The translations under genes were made by a program, and so were the position numbers. 64,000 nt of DNA from Trema orientale (taxonomy: Eukaryota; Streptophyta; Magnoliopsida; Rosales; Cannabaceae): contig JXTC01000151.1 of assembly GCA_002914845.1 (NCBI GenBank), positions 253,738 through 317,737 of the forward strand. The letters are read 5' to 3'. Under the pieces are notes generated by a model. It saw nothing but the letters and a program-made list of their open reading frames with translations. It searched no databases and had not been told where the DNA came from. Position 1 is the stretch's first letter. Each line of letters opens with the position of its first letter. Of this stretch, positions 1-12,400 are shown piece by piece.

Positions 1-423
1 AATGTTTCATTAAGAGTAAACAATTATGTCAATTTTGAATTTCATCTAAAAAATTATAAAAAGTGGGTTAGCCTTCTAATAACCCTCCTTCATTCACAGC
101 TGAAACCACCTCTAAGATTCAGACATGGAATGAATAGAACTTTTTTTTTTTTTTGTCCATATGAAAGAACACAGAAGAGTTTCAACAGAATGCATCATAC
201 CAACATAAAATGATATTCAGTAGTAGTTTCTGATGATCATAATAATCATGAATCATAACTTACAACAAACAAGTACAAGTAGTACTCTTAATGTTGCCAG
301 TATTATTACTTGTCCAAGTGCAAGAATGTAGCAGTGGAATAAACTAATGCAGGATATGGATACAGTTTAAAATTGCCTCGGCCATCTTTCAGCTTAGGCA
401 TGTTTTATGCACGTCTCATCCCA

Positions 424-3400
424 TCAATTCTTCGAGGGTAGGCGCTTTAGTCTCGTTTCTGGTAGTCCAATGAAAAGTTCAGTCTCCACATCTGAACTGG
501 GATTACTTTCTGTGTTGGCCAAGTTTTCTCTCTGGTTATTCAATGCTTGAATTGGTTTAATACCATACTGCAACCAACAAAAAAAAAAGGAATGACTATA
601 TGGGAAAACGGCAAGCCTGCAACTGTCTGCTTAGACAGTGTGAATGGAAATGCTTATTAATATGCCTGGTTAATTGAAGGCTTCATTTTGCTTGTCTAGT
701 GAAAAGGTTCATAAGTAAGTGACTTTTAATTGTTAAAAACAAAACAAAAAGGCCAAAAGATTTTAGACTTCCAAGTACACTAGTGATGTATTACCAAATA
801 ACATAGACAAGTTCTAACAAGGATGTATAGACTCACATGTACATGAGATGGTATGAGTGATAATTAGTTGCATAATTTGATCACATATCCCATTGGGAAC
901 ACATAATACTGTTCATTTGTTTTTCACTATCTTTTTTCAAACAAATGAAAATAATGCAAAGACTATAAAGTAAATCAAGGTAACAAAAGGGACAATACTA
1001 AAGACCTACCTTCTCAGAAAGCCTTGAATTTTCAGATATGAGGACTTTTTCCTGAATTTTATTATTGAAACAAAAAGGACAAGAAAACAAGTTTAGTCAG
1101 CTAAACTTCTATTGCTTTGTCAGACTGCTAACAATGCATAGTGAAAGCAAAAGAAAATCTGCAAAGCTTCTTTTGTTGATGAAAAAGCAAAATTAAACAA
1201 TACTTCAACTGCAACCTCTTATAACCTTAACATAGTTCTCAGTTCTAACCCCACTAGTAGTACTTATAAACATAAGATCTAGATAGAGTGAAAGGGAAAA
1301 TTTGGGGCCCAGAATCCTCTATGGGCATGCAGTTTACCTTTTCCTTAAGTTGCTCAATCTGTTCTCTGAAAACCTGATTCTGAAATATAGAGAAACACAA
1401 TTAAGCACGTTAGTTTTCATCTAAAATGGAATTATAAAACTTTTTACTTTCAAAGATTTTTATTGGTGCCCCTAGACTATTGAAATGGAATCTTGAAATA
1501 ATGAGGGCCTTTGACACTGTTATTCCTTGAATTATTAGAGTTGTGACAATTCCGTCCCTGAACTTTTAATTCTCCCTGAATTTAGTTTCACTGGCCATAA
1601 CGGTCAAATTGATAGCATAAATTAGAAATCTCATGGAGTGGTGCTCCCTTGACTTCTGCTGTCAATTTCACTATGGTTGCCAAATAGAAATCTAGCATGC
1701 TGCGGTTCACATGATTGCTACGATCAAATTTCTAACTTCTGTCGTCAATTCAACCATGGTTACCACTAAATAATAAATTTACAGACATAATTGTCAGAAC
1801 TCTAATGATAACAATGCCAAAGTGCCAAAAACCCATACAATAATGCTTCAAACTTGGCTTCTTAGGTAATACTTTCAGCAAGTCTTGGCACCATTATTCG
1901 CAATGAGGCTATCAAAAAGGTAGATGGAATCTCTTTGGCCAAGAATGCTGAGGCTAAGGCATTTGGGACGTTTTCCTATGGCTCAGGAGATGTTCACCTA
2001 AATCTTCAAACTTTGGAGTAGAATGTGTTGACAGTGGGTTCAAATTCTCATTAGTGGTCTACTCCACCAGTTAGAGTTGATCAATTATTATTGGATATAC
2101 GTTGTGATTTACTATGTATATCATTGAAGTTGCATGTAATTTCGCTAGATTTGTCTTAGGGGTGGAAGATGAGTTAATCTGATTGGAGGAATTTCCTCTT
2201 CCAATTGAATGTGATATTAAAAGAAACAAACAAACTTGGCTTCTTAGGTCATTTTTCTCTATAGGCAACAAGACAACTCAGGCAATGGCAGGCTTTGTAA
2301 TGAAAAAAAAGGGCTTTGTGATAAACCTTTCTTGCTCGAATTTTGCTTACGCTCTTCTCCAACTGTTGTTCTACTTGTTGTAGTTCTTCAACGGAGCATG
2401 ATCCCAAACCCTCTCCCAGGAGTTTCCTGAGGCATTCCCAATTCAAAGTAGTGTAACAAAATTTGCAAAGTGTTAAAGTTATGTTTTTAGATAATCAAAA
2501 GAAAAGAAAACCAGGCAAGCTTAGGCCACGAACCGTTTCGAGATTTCAAGAAGCTCTATCTTCCTCATCATGGCAGCTGCTTCTTGCTTCATGTGCTGCA
2601 ACTTTAGATTTGGCATTTATCAGAAACTCTAGAAACAATCCCATTACTAATATATCCATTAATTTCATTTGAGAATTTGAGTTAATTAGGCAAACAAAAG
2701 AAAATTGGTGCATGTTTCTTCGTTAGGAGATAACTTAACATGCGTCAATATTCATGTTCAGCTGTGACTGGAAAAAGTGAGTGTAAAAAAAAAAGAGAAA
2801 ACTTTGGAAATGAATAGAACAGTAAGAGAACTAGCCTTCTCTTTGGATATAAAGAACCAGATCTACTCAACTTAGGGATACATTTTTGGGAAAAAAAAAA
2901 AAACTAAATTTTGACAAGGTAAGTATTTCTTTTTACTCGATGGAAAACGTATGTAGACATTTTTATTTGAGCAAATTCTATGAAAAGATAATATTAGAGA
3001 TCTCACATTTTAATACCATCTCACTTATCACCAGCAATTGATGAATCAGAATTTACCACAATTCAGTGTAATAATTGTCACTAATTGTATAGTGACAACT
3101 TCTTAGGTAATATTAAAGAGGTAATACAAGAGGTGGATCCTAATATTATTCCTTTCAAAATATATGGTTTCAAGAAGTAAAAAAATGTGGGTAATTCACT
3201 TCAGTAAATGCCATGAGTACTTGTATATGATAATAAAAAGTAATAGAACCATTACACGAGAAAAGCATTGAGCGCAACTAGAGAATCCTAACTAGTCTGG
3301 CATTCAACTAATTACATCCTCTATTTCAAAGTTAACCACTAGAATGATCAACTATACAAATAAAGAGCATAAAATGATTATGGCGAATTATTTTTCAAAA

Positions 3401-6400
3401 GATTTCTTAATGACAGTAACGTTTTCTTAATGACAGTAACATTTTATAATCCTATACAAATAAAGAGCATAAAATGATTATGGCGAAAATTTGTACAAGC
3501 ATCAACTAGAAAGGAGGGACAACCTGCATGTTTTGTTCAACGGATTTGTTGTTGGTCTGATTGTCCTTAGTATGCCTCCTATAGCGTTCTATTGTCGCTT
3601 GCATACTGAAGATGAAAACAAATATCAGCACTATCACATGTATATAACATTTACAGAAGTAGGCCAGAAATGATTTCAAAATATAGTTTCATCGCTACAA
3701 AGCTAGAAAACTAATGATCAGCAGGCAAAGAAGTTAATTTAACAGGAGAATATCAACTTATCTATATTTTAACAAGAATAGCAACCGAAACTGCTCAAAA
3801 ACTATAGTAATGAAAATTTTCATGCAACCGCACTATTGGGAGGAAGATATATATATATATATATATAATGGGCACCAATTCAGTAGGTATTTTTTTTTTT
3901 ACCTATGCATAGGTATCAATAGGGCCAATGAAAAATTTTTTTGTACATTTTTTTATATTAAAAGGTAGGAGAGAGAATAAGCATTAATGATGCACGTCTT
4001 TTTATGCATCTCATTTTAACCGTTAGATCATTGTTAGATGATGATCCAACGGCTAGAAAAAAAATACCTACACATAGGTAAAAAAAAAAAAATACCTACC
4101 AGATTGGCAACCATATATATATATCCAGCTCAAATATCAACAATGAGCTCCATAAACAGTGACATAGACAGACAACTAGAATTAAATTTGTAACTTTATT
4201 CCAGTCATACAACCGAGTTGTGCTTATATAACTGGTAAGTATGAAATAGTCAATCAGTGCAGTAGAATATTATTGTGGCAGTCCATCAGAATAAATAAAT
4301 AATGAAGCAACATTGTTCATGAACATATCTGATGAGGCTGTGTTCCCAAGAAATTTAGCTTAACCTAATTAATCAAGTCATGAATAGAGTTTCCTAATAT
4401 AGCTTCTCAAATCTGACTGGTGGAAAACGGTTAGAGAGCTCCTCTATATCTCAGATTGGACACCTCTAACAACATTAGTAGATACATGATGTCCCAATAA
4501 TTACTTCTATTAAATCTCATGGATCAACAACTACCTTGTATCTGTTTCATAAGAAGAAACCTCAAATATACTTGTAAGTGAAACAAGTGTCATTCGTCAT
4601 TGATTAGTATGAGACTTATAATGTGGTCCCCTATAGACCTACAGTGAATCCTTACTTATCATTATCGGGATTGAAAACTCCAGATTCACAACTGCTTCTA
4701 ATTAGCATTTTTCTTCATAATTTAGTTAAAAAAAGTAATTGGAAATTTACATTTCTAAGCCAAAATAGCTATAGTCTACTGGCTCACAAAATTAAGTCTA
4801 TCATCAAAAAGGACGTATGTGATTATAATTCTTTTAATATCAGATAACAAAATACTACTCACCCCAGATAATGTGGCTTATGTAGCTAATTATAGAAAGA
4901 GCGGTTCCATATCAAGTACTGGAACCACATAAGCTTAACTGGCATGCTACGGTATAAACATCTCCATGTGGTATAACTTAACTAAGGAGTGGATCTTTGT
5001 AATTTTAAACTATGGGCTAGCTTGTTTTGTTGGGATGGAAAGGATTCAAACAACGAATATGAGTGCTTAAGAACCTAAAATCAGTTTCTGACAACCAAGA
5101 CCTGCTTAAAAGAATCTATCCATTGAGCATTTTCTTTTTTAATTAAGGAATTATGCTGTTAATTAGGCGTTTGGTACCATGTTTTAGGGCATGTTTGGAC
5201 ATGGTTGGAATAAGGGACTGGATTCCTTGTCTGGTACTAATTCCAGGGTTGGATATATAACTAATTTCGAGGAGCAAAATAGTTTTTCACTAAATGGGAT
5301 AAATAATACCTCTCAAACATATGGGGTAAAAGTACCAATTTCAAATTTTCATTTTAAACCTATATATGTTAAAACTTGTTTATCATTTTGACGTAGGATA
5401 AGATGAAAAATTAGAAAGAGAACAGATAGAAGAGCAAATAGATGATAGAATCAAAGTTGAAATAGGTGAATAGATAAAAAAACAATAGAATTAGATCAAG
5501 AACCTATAGAGAAGAAGAACTATAGAAAGAGAAAACTCAATAATCACTCATTCATTTTTTTTATAGTCTGAAAAATAATTATATGGCTAAGTATATTTAT
5601 AGATAGGTAATTAGACACTACTAGGAAATCAGACATATTCTAGAAACGGATAAAAACAGGAAACTAAAAACTAGTTACTCAAAATTATAATAAACCTAAT
5701 AATTAAATAAAACCTAATGAATAACAATAATAATAATTTCCTAATATATTTTATTCTTAATCTGCATTACATTTATAACTTTACGAAAGATTATAATATG
5801 TAATCCAATCTAATATTATACTACATCAAACACATCGTAATATTAGTTAAACTTGATTCAGTCTATATATCTAAGTCTGTTCTAATTAGTCCTATCATAT
5901 CCGTGTACCAAATTATGTGCCCTCAGTTGTTTGTAAGCTTGCATGCAATAGAATGCTGCTCAGTGGGAGGTTTAAAGCAGATTCTGCAACTCTCACTTTA
6001 CCTGTGTAAGCCACATGGTCTAACATTTTTATTATAGTTTCTAACTTACTGGACTTCCCCATGAACCATTTCTTGTGGCCAAATATGTGTCCTTCATAAA
6101 TATAAATGCATAACGCACGTACCACTTAGGGATTTGTATGATCAGTGCAAAATAGTAAAAGATAGGAAAAGTGGAATAACCGCAGTCCAAACTATCAAAA
6201 CAGGAAAAGTAAAGAAAAAGAAAATAGTATCCGAATTTATAAAATCAAACCTTACTAAGATAGGAAAGTCCACCAGATTCAAATACAACTAATCTTTGGC
6301 CTAGCGCTTACACATTCTGTAAATACGTATGTAGATAATCTAATTAGGATCCCAAGTATTGTATCAGCTGATTGATAAGTGAGTTTTCATTCTCCAACTA

Positions 6401-9400
6401 ACAGAATATAACTAATTGAAAAATGATCTCACTTGTCACATCAATTGCGATTACAAAGTTGGATATAATCCCTAGTAAACCAAGTTTATGTTGTTAGCCA
6501 CAAGACGAAGTTTTAAGGTGTCAAAACTCCTCATTCGAGTACGTACTGAAAAAATAAAACCTTCGACTGAACAACATGCAAGCCATGGTGATTGCTTGAA
6601 TCTACTGCTCTGAAAACTTGTTTAATTTCTAATTTGTAAGTAATTTAAGCGAGCAACTAAGCATACAATATTGCATCCGAGCCAATAAAAAATAAGGAAA
6701 TTGGGATTTAGGTCCTAAAGATAAGGCATACTTGGATTAAGACGAATGCCGCCACTGATAAAATAAGAACCGTCTTTACACTTCCGACGCCCATGACATG
6801 CATATCAACATCAAATCGTTACACGAGTCATTATCATTAAGGTAATTGAACTAGTTCACAAATGGATATTGAACTAGTTCAAAAGGATGGTCATAGAAGA
6901 TAAAGGAACTAAATCAATAAGCTAAGCTAGTGATAGAAGTGAATTAACGTGAACGAACAAAAGAAAAAGGTGGGACATCTAGGATCGTTTTCCAGTTAAA
7001 ATAAACTAATTTTATGACTAAATATTAAATTTAGTCAAAATTTGTCACAATTTTTTTGGCTGAACTACTTTATACTGAGAACTCAACAGACAACCATGTG
7101 TCAAATTTTATAACAGAATCTAACGACAGATTCTTTTGAATATCTGAAACAATAATTGTCCCTAAAATGACTATAATTAACTACGAAATAATTCGTGACT
7201 AAAAGTAAAAATGCCTATGAATTAGTCAAAAGAAGTCACCTAATCATGTTTTTAGAAACAAGTCTACAATTCAACGGTTATAGTCACAAAAAACTGTATC
7301 ATTTGTGAATAAAAGTTTTAATTACAACCAATATGCATATTGTGACTAAATATTACTCCATAAGAATCAAATTAAAGTTCAGTATGGCTTTTTACCTCCA
7401 ACAGATGGACAAAGTATATAATTCAGACCTTGGAGAATATGTTGAGGGCAAGTGTTTTAGATTTCTAAGGATCAAGGAGTAAATATCTGCCATTGATTGA
7501 ATTTGCTTGAAATAATAGTTACCAAGTAACGATCGGTGTTACTCCATATGAGATATTGTATGATAGAAAGTACAGATCACCTATTCATTGGGATGAGATA
7601 CTTGAAAGAAAATATCTTAGCTCATAATTAGTCAGAGAAACCATTGATGCAATAGAGAAGATAAAAAAAAGAATGCTAGCTACTCATAATCGACAAAAGA
7701 AATACATTAATCTCAAGCAAAGAGATGTAGAATTCAGTGTTGCGAATAAAGTATTTCTAAAGATAACACCAATGAAAAGAATAATAAAGTTTGGAAAGAA
7801 AAGAAAGCTAAATCCTAACTTTATTAGACCCTTTGAGATCTTTGAGAAAGTTGGAAATATGACTTACAGAATTACACTGCCACTGTCATTATCAAATGTG
7901 TACAATGTCTTTCATGTCTCCTTACTGAAAATTACGTTTCACATTTTTTTTATGTGTTGAGTTGTATTTTTAGTCTATTCTACTAGCTACCATACTACCA
8001 TGCATGCAATTGCAAAGATTAAAATACCCAACACAGAGAACTGAATGCCTCAATCATTTTTCCTTAATCATGGAATAGCACTAGTGGCAACAGTTGTCCA
8101 CTGAAATATTTTCGTGTAGTTACTGATGAGAGCCATAATGGTACTTAATTAATAATGAACTGCCTGAGGAACTTAACCAATAATGAACTGCCTAAGGAAG
8201 GAATAAATTAGGCTAAACCATAGATAGTACACCCTCATGGGTAGCAACTATAATTTGCAATTTTTAACACGATAAACATCACATTGTAATAGATGAATTT
8301 GGATATATTGAGCATGATTATATCCTATATAAAAATTAAATTAAAATTTTTTTTGACTTTGGAGGAGTAGGGATTCGAATTCAGGATCCTCCATATTAGG
8401 AGGTGTAGTTACCACTAAGCTAAGTTTGTGACTACAAATTGATCCATTTAAGATGGTTGTTAATTATAATATTTTCATGCTGAAATTATTAAACCCAAAG
8501 TTAACTAAATTATGTACTGAATTGATGAAGTGGGTTAGCTCAAGTGGTAAGAGCACCTACTACTTGGGATTTCAGTCCTAGATTCGAGTCACGCCAGGGG
8601 TAGGCATGAAAACCTATTATCCCTAATGGGGTGGGGTGGAGTGGGGATTGGGTAGTAATAGGTATTTTCCTTTTATTTATAATAAGTGGAGATCATTAAT
8701 TAAGCCCCAATTCTTTTTATTAAAAAAAATAATAATGCACTGAATTGACCCATTTTTTGGCTTAATTAGTGTATTACTATTAACCCATATAACCTACTTA
8801 ATATGCACCATGTGTTGCTGGTTAAACAAATAGACTCGACTAAATATAATCTGAATGGAATAAAACTACTAGAAGTTCATTTTACTTAATTAAAATATTT
8901 TTAACGATTAGATATATAACAGTGACATATATAAACATGTCAACACAATCTTTTTACTTAGGTGGTTACGCATGTTAAACTGTTTAGTAACAGATTGTGT
9001 TAATTCTAGTTGATATATGATTACCCGAGTAATAGTTGCAGACTAAACCGAATAAAACCCACCAATACATCAATTGTCCTATTGGCAACTTGTTGCGGAG
9101 TGAGAAATAAAAGGCTTCTCAAACAAACTATACACTGGGGTGTCATCAATCTAATCTTACCAAAAGATTAATCAAATAGTTAAGGAATAAATATTGTACC
9201 AAATATGCAATTACTATTGCTACAAAATTGTACTAGCTAAGTTCAAAATCATAGAGCACGACCACTAATAATATTCACATATACAATCTTGATCAGTCGA
9301 TCATCAAGTTATCCACTAATCTAATCCTAATTTAGTGTATTCCCATGGTGTCACAGTTCATATGCACGCTTAATTATTGTATTTGCATACATTACAACAT

Positions 9401-12400
9401 TTAATAATTCTAATTTGAAGAAAGGAATTACGTTTGGTTATTAAGAATTTTTATATTTTATGACACCACAGACAGAATAATGGTAAGATGTAATGTTTGG
9501 CAATATGAGTTTTAGCGGCTAGGTGAGAAGCATAACAATATATACTTTTTTGAGGCCTTATGATTTTGCCAATACTGTCAGCTAAAATCTCAGCAAACTA
9601 GACAAGATGAATTGGTAAATGTAGATCTAGAATTCACATGTATGCTTAATTGTTAAGTGCATTGCATAGATTATGACTTTCATTTGTTCTAAGTCAAAGA
9701 AAGGAGATAAGTTAATCATTAAGGAGATTAATAGTATGATAACTTCACAATAGGATTTCCAGTTTGAAAATAAAATTTTCAGTGTAGAATTTAGCAGTTA
9801 GTTTCTTAACTATAGAAATATGTTAAATTGAAGTGAAAAGGTCGATATTTATCTGAACTTTTTTAAACTGGTCTCATGGGAGGGGGGGAAAAAGATTTTC
9901 TAGCTGAATTACCAACAAACGTGTGAGCTACACAAGATAATTTGATGAATGCAACACTAATATAATTCATAATGCAGAGTTCGGTGTATAGTAAGAAATT
10001 ATACACCTTGATTTTTGTGTCCAATATTTGGTATTGTATACAAAATATAGGAGTACATACAAAAGCATGAGATATAAAAGAATAAGCAAGATGTGTCAGA
10101 GAGACAAGCTCGTGATGTTACAAGAAGCCAATGAGGACACATCATAATGATGGATAATAAGATGAGACACTAGGTGGTAAAGTAGATTCTAACTCCATTG
10201 TTGATTAAACGTCCTAATCTTTCACTAATTATAAATAAGAGTAATAAAGAAAGAGAAAATAAAGTAAATATACACAAATAGTAGATCAGTCTCACTAAGA
10301 GTTACGTCTATTTTTAGCATGTTTTGCATGTTTTTACTATGATGAAAAAGAAGAATTACATGAAAAATTTTACCCCTCTCATATCTTTTAGATGCTATGA
10401 CTCTCTTTGTGATCCCACTTATATATCCTAATTTGGCCTCTCTAATATCTTTTAAATACTATGAAAACTAGTACTAGAGAAATACATTTGTATAATTGCC
10501 AAAATACACTTATGCATGCATCACTCTGATATTCCATCAAGGTGAAATATGTCAGTATAATTAAACTCCACATATTGAACAGGCTCATCAAAGAGTGCTA
10601 GGTAGCCAGTAAGGGGATTGTTATGTGGCATGGAGCTTGATGGCACCTTTATTAAATAATAACTGGTTCTAGGTGTCAATATTCAAGAAGATCTAAGAAG
10701 TACTAGTTTTGACGAGGGCTAGAAGGCTCAATCTTGTTGGAAGTTAATTTAGGTGATGACTTTGAATTGGACGGAGCTAGCTTAAGGCCATAATAAGTAG
10801 GAGGAGGGACAATTTTTGTAGAGAATTAGAGAGACCTTCTTTTGCCCTCACAGATAGAGAGGTCAAAAAATCGGAAAGGAGGAAAAAGAAAGAAAGACTA
10901 GAGAGAAAAGAAGTAGAAGAATAATAACCAGGAAATCTGGTAAAGGTGAATACTAAGTGATTATTACGTTACTTGAGTTTGAATTGGTTTTTATGGGGGC
11001 CTTAATCCAAGTATTTGGTTGACTGAGTTACGTAAAGTAGGGATGAAGATATTATCTTTTGTGGACAGAAGAGTTAATACACATCAAGCATAAGTAAACA
11101 AAGTAAGTAGCTAGAGTTATTTCTCACTTTATAGTAAGTACATATGCTATTTTCCATGTTATATGAGATATTGAGTTACATGTATATAATATTTATATGT
11201 CTATTTTCACAAAAGGATGAAATTTTATGTTCATGCGCTGCCTTAGAATATATGTGTGCATATATATATATATAGTACCATACTTATAATGAATAATGAT
11301 CATGTTATGTTATTAAGTACATTGTGAGATTGCCTAAGCTAGGTAGTCTCCAAGAGGTAGTAGGTGCTCCCTGGACCTGTTGTTATGTATATTCTGCTTT
11401 TCAATGCGTGTGAGACTGATATTTACCCTTATGGATATGGTTCCACGTCCTCGGGGTTTGTTGAGTAGCAAGAGGCATACCTCTCTTATATACACGTTTT
11501 ATATATGTACTATATAAGTACATATAGTCCAGTTTGTTGCCAAGTCATGAAGATATATATATATATATATATATATGTTCGAAATTAAGTTTAGGAATTC
11601 TCATGTTCTTAAAATTTGTACTATATAACCTCCTTTTAAATAACATATAGATATTGGTAAAACGAATGTAAAGTCATGATATCTCATGATAGTACGGTCT
11701 ATTTCAAGCATATTACAGAAAAGCTAGATATTACTAGCTAGGTGGGGGATCCCTTTATTAATACATAACTGTATGGAGGAGAGAAAGAGAGAGAGAGAGA
11801 GAGGTCAAATAAAAAATTAAAGGTATTAACATAGAAGATATTTTTGACAAGTTAATTGGATTAGCATAGATAAAATCTTAAATTTTGAGATATGTAACTG
11901 AATAAAAGAAAGCTCAATATAATTCAACAGTAAATCAAGGAAAAACTCCATGCAAAATTCCACAACTTTGCTCTCTACTTCATATACGTAACATTACACA
12001 AGATTAATCCATGAAATAACACATTCTAAAATGGGTAAAGTAGCATCAACTCGAAGTTATTTTGATCAGCTGGAAAACTATTGTTTGGTTTAGATTTTCT
12101 CTGGCAACCGTAAAATAAAGCACAAAAAGGTGAAATATATGTTGTTGTGCAGTTCTCTAAACTAATTAACAATACATGCTAATAGTGAGTACTATAATAT
12201 GAGATTATGATAATAACTGTAAGAAGATGACTACACCATGATGGTGATTAATCATAAGATGAATTAACCCATGTTTGATAAATTTTTTTTAGGAAAAATT
12301 TCATAAATAAGATGTTAGTGGTGGTGATGGTGTATGTGGTACTGATCCTGTAAAAACGAAAACAATAACCAGACCTATTAGTTACACTAAGTCTTCATAT

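Noticed and set aside
8530..8600. tRNA-like sequence with box A and box B
   Set aside because: Not a tRNA gene: no cloverleaf acceptor stem, and flanking duplications plus an A-rich tail show it is a SINE.
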